18,734 nt of DNA from Albidovulum sp. (lineage in GTDB: Bacteria > Pseudomonadota > Alphaproteobacteria > Rhodobacterales > Rhodobacteraceae). Both the position numbers and the translations under genes were made by a program. The DNA is taken from contig JAUQYA010000115.1 of NCBI GenBank assembly GCA_030837785.1, positions 1-18,734 on the forward strand. The letters are read 5' to 3'. The notes beneath the pieces were generated by a model. That model made no database searches. It saw only the letters and a program-made list of their open reading frames with translations, and was not told where the DNA came from. Of the stretch, positions 13,625 to 18,734 are shown piece by piece. How positions within the stretch are numbered: position 1 is the stretch's first letter; the number at the start of each line of letters is the position of its first letter.

Positions 13625-14326
13625 TCAGCCGGCCGCGAGCTTGTTGTGCTTGCGGGAGATGAAGTCCTTCGCGGTCTGCACCGCCACGGCGGCGTCGCGG
13701 CAATAGGCGTCCGCGCCGATCGCCCGGCCGAACTCCTCGTTCAGGGGGGCGCCGCCGACGAGAACGATGTAGTTCTCGCGCATGCCCTTTTCCTTCATCG
13801 TGTCGATCACGACCTTCATGTAGGGCATCGTCGTGGTCAGCAGCGCCGACATGCCGAGGATGTCGGCCTCTTCCTTCTCGAGCGCCTCGAGGTATTTCTC
13901 GACCGGGTTGTTGATGCCGAGGTCGACCACCTCGAAACCGGCGCCTTCCATCATCATGCCGACGAGGTTCTTGCCGATGTCGTGGATGTCGCCCTTGACG
14001 GTGCCGATCACCATCTTGCCGACCTTCGGCGCGCCGGTCTCGGCAAGAAGCGGCTTGAGGATCGCCATGCCGGACTTCATCGCGTTCGCGGCCAGGAGCA
14101 CTTCCGGCACGAAGAGGATGCCGTCGCGGAAGTCGGCGCCGACGATGGTCATGCCGGCCACGAGCGCCTTGGTCAGCACGTCGTAGGGGGTCCAGCCGCG
14201 GTCCAGGAGGATGCGCACGCCCTCCTCGATCTCTTCCTTGAGACCGTCATAGAGGTCGTCGTGCATCTGCAGCACAAGTTCCTCGTCGTCGAGTTCGCTG
14301 AGGATGATGTCTTCTTCGTCGGCCAT
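13625..14326 (-). CDS. B12-binding corrinoid protein, methyl carrier (233 aa)
   Basis: A methyltransferase corrinoid protein: an N-terminal helical cap domain (about residues 10-100) and a Rossmann-like B12 domain (about 104-215). The B12 signature is D-I-H-D-I-G (113-118), with His115 as the lower axial cobalt ligand, followed by the expected G-I-N-N-P-V and G-G-A-P-L segments. Its length and order match MtbC/MtaC-type carriers and the cobalamin module of MetH. The ATG follows AGGAGA. The nearby homocysteine methyltransferase suggests that this is the B12 module of a methionine synthase split over separate proteins, as genetic work on Phaeobacter inhibens indicated (from memory). A role in methylamine or betaine demethylation is the alternative. 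Confidence 0.93.
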   Translation of the reverse strand: MADEEDIILSELDDEELVLQMHDDLYDGLKEEIEEGVRILLDRGWTPYDVLTKALVAGMTIVGADFRDGILFVPEVLLAANAMKSGMAILKPLLAETGAPKVGKMVIGTVKGDIHDIGKNLVGMMMEGAGFEVVDLGINNPVEKYLEALEKEEADILGMSALLTTTMPYMKVVIDTMKEKGMRENYIVLVGGAPLNEEFGRAIGADAYCRDAAVAVQTAKDFISRKHNKLAAG

Positions 14327-14453
14327 TGCGTGTCTCCTGACGGTCGTTGCCCCGTTTTGCGGCGAGAGCGCCGGATTCACTTGGCGAATTGCGACATCGG
14401 CCGGACCTGCGGCGACGCGATGCACCGTTGGGACGCCCCGGGGGGGCGCGATC

Positions 14454-14482
14454 TTGCCAAATGTTCTCTTTCTGTTCTATCT
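14454..14482 (+). promoter_or_regulatory. Candidate promoter of the radical SAM gene, possibly leaderless
   Basis: TTGCCA (14454-14459) is followed at 16-17 nt by TCTATC/CTATCT (14476-14482). The ATG at 14490 is only about 8 nt after the -10 box and there is no purine-rich ribosome binding site before it, so the transcript may be leaderless. An SOS-box sequence fills the spacer. Confidence 0.45.
14463..14477 (+). promoter_or_regulatory. LexA (SOS) box of alphaproteobacterial type
   Basis: The sequence is GTTC (14463-14466), 7 nt, GTTC (14474-14477), an exact match to the direct-repeat LexA box GTTC-N7-GTTC known from alphaproteobacteria such as Rhodobacter sphaeroides. It lies between the -35 and -10 elements, where LexA would block polymerase. 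Confidence 0.65.
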
Positions 14483-14489
14483 TCCTCCA

Positions 14490-15572
14490 ATGCCGCTTCC
14501 GCCCCCAGATCCGTTCCTGCGCCTGCGCGCCCGCGGCGCCGCGACCAACGATCCGGGCCGGTTCGAGCCCTACCGGCGCCAGGCCGAATCCGACGGCTGG
14601 GATCTGCCCGAGGAGGAGCGGCTCCTGCGGACCGAGGTCAGCGAGGAACGCCCGCGGACGGTGCTGAACCCGGTCGCCTCGCCCGATCTCGGTTTCGACC
14701 GCTCGGTCAATCCCTATCGCGGCTGCGAGCACGGCTGCATCTACTGCTTCGCGCGGCCGAGCCACGGCTATCTCGGCCTTTCCGCCGGGCTCGACTTCGA
14801 GACAAGGCTCGTCGCCCGCCCCGCGGCGCCGGCGGTGCTCGCCCGCGAGATCGCGCGCAAGTCCTACCGCTGCGCCCCGATCGCCTTCGGCACCAACACC
14901 GACCCCTACCAGCCGGTCGAGGCGCGCTACCGGATCATGCGCCGGATCCTCGGGCTGCTTTCCGACTGGAACCACCCTCTCGGCATCGTCACCAAGGGCA
15001 CGCTGATCGAACGCGACCTCGACATCCTCCGCGACATGGCTGCGCGCAATCTCGTCCATGTCGGCATCTCCGTCACCACGCTCGACGCGGGCCTCGCCCG
15101 CAGGCTCGAGCCGCGCGCACCGACGCCAGCCCGGCGCCTCGCCACCATCGCGGCGCTTGCCCGCGCCGGCGTTCCGGTCCGGGCGATGGTCGCGCCGCTC
15201 ATTCCCGTCCTCACCGATCCCGAGCTTGAACGCATCCTCGAGGCCGCGCGCGACGCCGGCGCGGCGGCGGCGAGCTGGATCCTCCTGCGCCTGCCGCACG
15301 AGGTGGCGCCGCTCTTCCGCGACTGGCTCGACCGCCACGAACCGCGCCGCGCCGCCCATGTGATGGCGCGGCTTGCCGAGATGCGGGGCGGCAGGGACTA
15401 CGACGCCGAATGGGGCACGCGGATGACCGGCGAGGGTGTCCATGCCGACCTCCTCGCCCGCCGCTTCGCCCTCGCGGCGCGCCGGCTCGGCCTCGCCACG
15501 CGGCTGCCACCCACCGACACCACCCGCTTCGCCCCGCCACCCCGGCCGGACGACCAGCTCCCGCTCTTCTGA
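14490..15572 (+). CDS. PA0069-like radical SAM protein, SplB/COG1533 group (360 aa)
   Basis: A radical SAM enzyme with the 4Fe-4S motif R-G-C-E-H-G-C-I-Y-C (residues 77-86; Cys79, Cys83, Cys86). The preceding N-P-Y-R-G-C and following F-G-T-N-T-D-P-Y-Q-P-V-E are typical of the PA0069 family. It belongs to the broad SplB group, named after spore photoproduct lyase, a DNA-repair enzyme, but the substrate of this subfamily is not established. The start was placed at 14490, where the family sequence begins; the open frame further upstream covers intergenic DNA. It is divergent from the corrinoid gene (163 nt). The SOS box in its promoter points to a DNA-damage role rather than to the methyl-transfer cluster around it. 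Confidence 0.92.
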   Translation: MPLPPPDPFLRLRARGAATNDPGRFEPYRRQAESDGWDLPEEERLLRTEVSEERPRTVLNPVASPDLGFDRSVNPYRGCEHGCIYCFARPSHGYLGLSAGLDFETRLVARPAAPAVLAREIARKSYRCAPIAFGTNTDPYQPVEARYRIMRRILGLLSDWNHPLGIVTKGTLIERDLDILRDMAARNLVHVGISVTTLDAGLARRLEPRAPTPARRLATIAALARAGVPVRAMVAPLIPVLTDPELERILEAARDAGAAAASWILLRLPHEVAPLFRDWLDRHEPRRAAHVMARLAEMRGGRDYDAEWGTRMTGEGVHADLLARRFALAARRLGLATRLPPTDTTRFAPPPRPDDQLPLF

Positions 15573-15700
15573 GCGGCACCTCCTCGTTGCCGGAAGGTCC
15601 CGGCGGGGCCTGTGGCGCGTGGAATGCGGGGCCGCGGCGGCAGGGTTCCGGCCTTCAGGCAGGGAAAGTCGCGACCCACGGGCGGCAAGGCGCGAAGAGC

Positions 15701-15728
15701 TGCACCCTTCCGGGGGGAGGGTCGGGCA
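15701..15728 (+). repeat. REP-like repeat, copy 1
   Basis: A 28-bp sequence matching 15797-15824 at 23 of 28 positions. Its core has CCCTTCC and GGGGGGAGGG arms able to fold. Related GC palindromes elsewhere in the intergenic DNA suggest a dispersed repeat, though only two good copies are seen. Confidence 0.4.
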
Positions 15729-15796
15729 CAACGGAAGTTCCAGGCACGTTATGGCGCCGCCTGCCTCCGACCGTCGTTCTGCCGGAGACCTCGCAA

Positions 15797-15824
15797 TGCG
15801 CCCTCCCGGGGCGAGGGCCGGGCG
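15797..15824 (+). repeat. REP-like repeat, copy 2
   Basis: The second 28-bp copy; the core CCCTC...GAGGG forms a hairpin around CCGGGGC. Differences from copy 1 fall at positions 4, 9, 16, 22 and 28 of the unit. Confidence 0.4.
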
Positions 15825-15950
15825 CCGCCCGGGCTGGTCGCCCGGGCGAGACGGGGGTGGGGGCGTCGGCCTGCGCCCTGTCAAGCGGGCGGGACGGGAA
15901 CCGGCCGACAGCCCCCGTGGCCGGGCCGGGCCCCCGTTGCGCCGTCAGCC

Positions 15951-16964
15951 TCAGCCGCGCCGGCGGCCGCGGCGTTCGCGCGCGGCGCCGGCATCCTCGC
16001 CGGTCCCGTCCGAGGCCGAGGAGAAGCCGCCGAGCCTGCCCGCGATCTCGTCGAGCGTCGGCCGCGGGCCCTTCGGCCGGGTCTCGAGCGCCGTCCGCAT
16101 CGCCCGCAGGTGCTCGGCCATCGTGCCGCAGCACCCGCCGATGATCCGCGCGCCGGCGTCACGGGCGAGGACCGCGTATTCCGCCATCAGGTCCGGCGTG
16201 CCGTCATAGTGGATGTGGCCGTCGTGATACTTCGGGATCCCGGCATTGCCCTTGGCGATCACCGGCCGTTCCGGCCCCGCCGCCACGAAGCCGAGCACGG
16301 TGCGCAGAAGGTCGGCCGCGCCGACGCCGCAGTTGGCGCCGAAGGCGATCGGCGGATGGTCCAGCCGGTCGACCAGCGCCACCATCTGCGCCGAGGTCAC
16401 GCCCATCATCGTCCGCCCCGCGGTGTCGAAGCTCATCGTGCCGCACCAGGGCATGGCCGCCCTGGCGCAGCCCTCCGCCGCCGCCTTGAACTCCTCGGGC
16501 GAGGAGATCGTCTCGACCCAGAGCACGTCGGCGCCGCCCTCCTTCAGCCCCTCGGCCTGTTCGTGGAACATCTCGACGGCCCGCTCGTGGGTGAGCGCGC
16601 CCATCGGCACCATGATCTCGCCGGTGGGGCCCATCGAGCCCGCCACCACCACCGGGCGGCCCGCCGCATCGGCGATTTCGCGGCCGAGGCTGGCGCCGAT
16701 CCGGTTCAGCTCGCGCACGCGGCCTTGCGCATTGTGCAGCTTCAACCGGCTGGCGTTGCCCCCGAAGGTGTTGGTCAGGAAGATGTCGGACCCCGCCTCG
16801 ACCGCGCTGCGATAGAGCGCGCGGATATTGTCCGGCCTGTCGGTGTTCCAAAGCTCCGGCGCCTCGCCCGCGGTCAGACCCATGTTGAACAGGTTGGTGC
16901 CCGTCGCGCCGTCGGCCATCAGCCAGTCGCGCTCGTCCAGAAGCCGGGAAAGGAGGTCGCTCAT
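15951..16964 (-). CDS. Homocysteine S-methyltransferase, BHMT family (337 aa)
   Basis: A zinc-dependent TIM-barrel enzyme that methylates homocysteine to methionine. The zinc ligands are Cys212 in G-A-N-C-G-V-G and Cys278-Cys279 in I-I-G-G-C-C-G-T. The N terminus D-G-A-T-G-T-N-L (residues 18-25) and T-N-T-F-G-G-N (64-70) are typical of the homocysteine-binding domain. Annotated relatives are called betaine-homocysteine methyltransferase. With a separate corrinoid protein 1.6 kb away, it more likely acts as the homocysteine module of a split cobalamin-dependent methionine synthase. The ATG at 16964 follows AAAGG; an in-frame ATG at 16985 is less well supported. The last 20 residues form a basic R/G-rich tail that the family does not need. 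Confidence 0.92.
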   Translation of the reverse strand: MSDLLSRLLDERDWLMADGATGTNLFNMGLTAGEAPELWNTDRPDNIRALYRSAVEAGSDIFLTNTFGGNASRLKLHNAQGRVRELNRIGASLGREIADAAGRPVVVAGSMGPTGEIMVPMGALTHERAVEMFHEQAEGLKEGGADVLWVETISSPEEFKAAAEGCARAAMPWCGTMSFDTAGRTMMGVTSAQMVALVDRLDHPPIAFGANCGVGAADLLRTVLGFVAAGPERPVIAKGNAGIPKYHDGHIHYDGTPDLMAEYAVLARDAGARIIGGCCGTMAEHLRAMRTALETRPKGPRPTLDEIAGRLGGFSSASDGTGEDAGAARERRGRRRG

Positions 16965-17365
16965 CGTCAAATGCCTTTCGTCCATGCGCAATCGGGGCCA
17001 GCGCGGCCCCGTCGGTCCGATGTGCCATGCGGCCGCGCATTTTTCAAACCGATCTTCGTCACGATGATCGTGAGGCGGCCTCAAGCGCGGCGCCGCGCCG
17101 CGCCGCCCGGGTGCTCCTCGCGTGGGCACGAAGCGGGCGGGGGCATCCCCGAGATGGATCGGCTGGCCGGACGGGTTACCCGTGCGCCCCGCCGGGCGAA
17201 CCTCCGGGGAGGCCGTCAGGCAGCCTCACAGGGCGCTGCATCCCCGGGCCGGGCCGCGGACGCCGGGACGCCCGCCGGGAGCGTCCCCGCCGCAAGCCGG
17301 TGGCGTGGCCAGGGGCACGAGCGGGGCAGCGCCCGCGTTTCGGGCAGCGGCGCGCGCGGGCGGCG
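16965..17365. other. 401-bp GC-rich region upstream of the homocysteine methyltransferase
   Basis: This stretch separates the methyltransferase start from the DUF1476 stop (both - strand). It holds a GGGGCC/GGCCCC hairpin with 5-nt loop at 16994-17010, close to the methyltransferase start, and GC palindromes at 17171-17183 (ACGGGT/ACCCGT) and 17201-17212 (CCTC/GAGG). I looked for SAM-II and cobalamin riboswitch hallmarks and saw none. No convincing gene is present. Confidence 0.5.
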
Positions 17366-17680
17366 TCAGGCCTCGTTCATGATCTGGCGCTTGGCCTCGG
17401 CCATCAGTTCCGACATCTTGGCGCGGATCGTCATCTCGTCGGCCTTCTGGCCGAGATCGGCCGCGAGCTTGCGGTAGACGTCCTCTTCGCCCGCCTCCTG
17501 GAAGTCGGCGGCGATCACCTCCTTCGCATAGGCATCCGCCTCGGCGGCGTTCTTGCCAAGGAGCCCGGCCGCCCAGAGACCGACAAGCTTGTTGCGCCGC
17601 GCCTCGGCCCGGAACTTCATCTCCTCGTCATGGGCGAACTTGTTCTCGAAGGCGTTCTCGCGATCGTCGAAGGTGGTCAT
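17366..17680 (-). CDS. DUF1476 protein, zeta-type inhibitor of F1Fo-ATPase (104 aa)
   Basis: DUF1476 is the family of the zeta subunit described in Paracoccus denitrificans, which binds F1-ATPase and blocks ATP hydrolysis, the alphaproteobacterial counterpart of mitochondrial IF1. The N-terminal inhibitory segment is recognisable as D-D-R-E-N-A-F-E-N-K-F-A-H-D (residues 5-18). A four-helix body follows, including R-R-N-K-L-V-G-L-W-A-A (28-38) and A-D-F-Q-E-A-G-E-E-D-V (58-68). The length of 104 equals the Paracoccus protein as I recall it. The start at 17680 was chosen because the family begins M-T-T-F-D-D-R-E; the upstream extension is R/G-rich junk. It is divergent from purC with 238 nt between. 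Confidence 0.92.
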   Translation of the reverse strand: MTTFDDRENAFENKFAHDEEMKFRAEARRNKLVGLWAAGLLGKNAAEADAYAKEVIAADFQEAGEEDVYRKLAADLGQKADEMTIRAKMSELMAEAKRQIMNEA

Positions 17681-17740
17681 CGGGGCCCCCGTCTGCATGG
17701 TTGCGTTGCCCCCCATATGCCCGCCATGTCCCCGCTTCGC

Positions 17741-17784
17741 AAGCCCTCTGCGAGCCCTCTGCATGCCCTCGGCACTGCCTCGGG
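17741..17784 (+). repeat. Four degenerate 11-bp tandem units
   Basis: Units begin at 17741, 17752, 17763 and 17774. The first two are nearly identical (AAGCCCTCTGC, GAGCCCTCTGC), the third is ATGCCCTCGGC, and the fourth is clearly degraded. It lies in the DUF1476-purC intergenic region, upstream of the purC promoter candidate. Confidence 0.5.
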
Positions 17785-17799
17785 GCGGCCTCCGCCCCG
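17781..17799. promoter_or_regulatory. 8-bp GC hairpin upstream of the purC promoter
   Basis: CGGGGCGG (17781-17788) and CCGCCCCG (17792-17799) are perfect complements around a 3-nt loop, ending 8 nt before the purC -35 candidate. It is outside both coding regions; it could be an operator-like palindrome or a structural insulator. Function not established. Confidence 0.35.
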
Positions 17800-17807
17800 G
17801 CTTTGGC

Positions 17808-17836
17808 TTGCGACAGGGGATGCCTTGGCCTATAGG
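17808..17836 (+). promoter_or_regulatory. Candidate promoter of purC
   Basis: TTGCGA (17808-17813) and TATAGG (17831-17836) are separated by 17 nt. The arrangement, and the TTGG-pyrimidine-CTAT sequence into the -10 box, match the purM candidate. The predicted leader is about 75 nt and contains the second 11-bp repeat array. Confidence 0.5.
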
Positions 17837-17876
17837 GCGGCTGAGACACGCAGGATGCGCGCACCCCGATCCGCCG

Positions 17877-17909
17877 CGCCCCCGACCCGCCCCCGACCCG
17901 CCCCCGAAC
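17877..17909 (+). repeat. Three 11-bp tandem units in the purC leader
   Basis: Units at 17877, 17888 and 17899: CGCCCCCGACC twice, then CGCCCCCGAAC with one change. The array ends within the purC ribosome binding region, just before GGAGC (17910-17914). Confidence 0.6.
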
Positions 17910-17918
17910 GGAGCTTTC

Positions 17919-18680
17919 ATGGCACGCCGCAAGAAAATCTACGAAGGCAAGGCGAAGATCCTCTACGAAGGGCCCGAGCCCGGCACCTTCATCCAGTATT
18001 TCAAGGACGACGCCACCGCCTTCAACGCCCAGAAGAAGGCGACGATCGAGGGCAAGGGCGTGCTGAACAACCGCCTCAGCGAGTACTTCATGCAGGGGCT
18101 GACCAACATCGGCATCCCCAACCACTTCATCCGCCGCATCAACATGCGCGAGCAGCTGATCCGCCAGGTCGAGATCATCCCGCTCGAGGTGATCGTGCGC
18201 AACTTCGCCGCCGGCTCGATCGCCAAGCGGCTGGGGATGGAGGAGGGCACGGCGCTGCCGCGTCCGATCGTCGAATACAGCTACAAGAACGACGCGCTCG
18301 GCGACCCGATGGTCTCCGAGGAATACATCGTCGCCTTCGGCTGGGCCAGCCAGCAGGATCTCGACGACATCATTTCGCTGGCGCTGCGCGTCAACGACTT
18401 CCTCTCCGGCGTCTTCTACGGCGTCGGCATCAAGCTCGTCGACTTCAAGATCGAGATCGGGCGGATCTGGGACGGCGATTTCATGCGCCTCATCGTCGCC
18501 GACGAGATCAGCCCGGACAGCTGCCGGCTGTGGGACATGAAGACCGGCCAGAAGCTCGACAAGGACGTCTTCCGCCGCGACCTCGGCAGCCTGACCGACG
18601 CCTATTCCGAGGTCGCCCGCCGGCTCGGCGTGCTGCCGACGCAGGCGACGCACCTGTCGAAGCCGACGCTCATCAACTGA
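17919..18680 (+). CDS. purC: SAICAR synthetase (253 aa)
   Basis: PurC condenses CAIR with aspartate using ATP to form SAICAR in purine synthesis. The family signatures are I-P-L-E-V-I-V-R-N (residues 87-95) and L-V-D-F-K-I-E-I-G (173-181), with D-E-I-S-P-D-S-C-R-L-W-D (195-206) in the active site. The N terminus K-K-I-Y-E-G-K-A-K (5-13) is also typical. Length is normal for the short bacterial form. The ATG follows GGAGC at about 5 nt; the frame is open far upstream but only through intergenic DNA. The next gene, purS, begins 12 nt after the stop, the purCSQ order common in alphaproteobacteria. Confidence 0.98.
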   Translation: MARRKKIYEGKAKILYEGPEPGTFIQYFKDDATAFNAQKKATIEGKGVLNNRLSEYFMQGLTNIGIPNHFIRRINMREQLIRQVEIIPLEVIVRNFAAGSIAKRLGMEEGTALPRPIVEYSYKNDALGDPMVSEEYIVAFGWASQQDLDDIISLALRVNDFLSGVFYGVGIKLVDFKIEIGRIWDGDFMRLIVADEISPDSCRLWDMKTGQKLDKDVFRRDLGSLTDAYSEVARRLGVLPTQATHLSKPTLIN

Positions 18681-18692
18681 AAGGCCCCGACC

Positions 18693-18734
18693 ATGACCGC
18701 GCCCCTGAAAGCCCGCGTCCATGTCATGCTCAAG
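18693..18734 (+). CDS. purS: PurS, FGAM synthase subunit (first 14 codons; cut by window end)
   Basis: The start ATG is 12 nt after the purC stop, with an AAGG-containing ribosome binding site. The visible residues M-T-A-P-L-K-A-R-V-H-V-M-L-K match the typical PurS N terminus (K-A-R-V-H-V-x-L-K). PurS forms, with PurQ and PurL, the FGAM synthase of the purine pathway. The identification rests on few residues but is strongly supported by position after purC. Confidence 0.85.
   Translation, partial: MTAPLKARVHVMLK

Larger units (their letters stand above)
15573..15950. other. 378-bp GC-rich intergenic region with palindromic repeats
   Basis: The region lies between the convergent ends of the radical SAM and homocysteine methyltransferase genes. 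It is very GC-rich and contains two related 28-bp palindrome-containing repeats (separate entries) plus several short GC palindromes, including a cluster at about 15820-15855. The long open frames crossing it on both strands give R/G/P-rich products with no domain and look like GC artefacts. No RNA gene is recognised. Confidence 0.55.

Noticed and set aside
16967..17062. Possible 31-residue leader peptide upstream of the homocysteine methyltransferase (GTG start)
   Set aside because: No ribosome binding site before the GTG and no run of regulatory codons such as Met; open frames of this length are expected in GC-rich DNA.
16965..17365. SAM or cobalamin riboswitch upstream of the methionine gene
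   Set aside because: Neither SAM-II nor B12-box hallmarks could be found on the relevant strand by eye.
15612..17477. 621-codon + strand frame across the homocysteine methyltransferase region
   Set aside because: Antisense to a clear zinc-dependent methyltransferase and otherwise crosses GC-rich intergenic DNA.

Overview
The window looks like chromosome of a high-GC alphaproteobacterium of the Rhodobacteraceae (Rhodobacter/Rhodovulum/Paracoccus-like). This rests on the protein set (DUF1476 zeta-type ATPase inhibitor, separate corrinoid and homocysteine-methyltransferase proteins, EnvZ-like kinase, RNase D of alphaproteobacterial type), on very GC-rich coding sequence from about 5.3 kb onward, and on an alphaproteobacterial GTTC-N7-GTTC SOS box. 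No species is claimed.

The left end (1-5.3 kb) is accessory DNA, visibly less GC-rich than the rest, lying against the 3' end of a tRNA-Asn gene at 5317-5391; tRNA 3' ends are common integration sites. It holds the end of a DUF3800-like gene and two small coupled genes of unknown function on the + strand. Facing them on the - strand is a compact three-gene operon: a ribbon-helix-helix protein, a 712-residue GHKL (MutL/MORC/Hsp90-type) ATPase with a C-terminal PD-(D/E)XK-like motif, and a C5-cytosine DNA methyltransferase. This is the best candidate for an unusual system: a restriction-modification-like defence unit in which the ATPase probably carries the nuclease, and the RHH protein probably regulates the operon through an 8+6+8 inverted repeat beside its own ribosome binding site.

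From 5.3 to 12.7 kb the content is ordinary chromosome: tRNA-Asn, an MBL-fold hydrolase, a divergent sensor kinase, a small membrane protein, tRNA(CAU) (probably Ile2), purM-purN, a 0.6-kb stretch with no convincing gene, rnd, a lipoprotein gene and sufE. From 12.7 to 17 kb lies a one-carbon/methionine cluster: DUF1638, a hidden 58-residue membrane protein, a B12-binding corrinoid protein, a divergent SplB-like radical SAM protein with an SOS box in its promoter, and a homocysteine methyltransferase. The corrinoid and homocysteine proteins together look like parts of a methionine synthase split over separate genes.

The right end holds the DUF1476 ATPase inhibitor, divergent from purC, which is followed by the first 14 codons of purS. 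The purM and purC promoter candidates resemble each other, and the purC upstream region carries two arrays of 11-bp tandem repeats.
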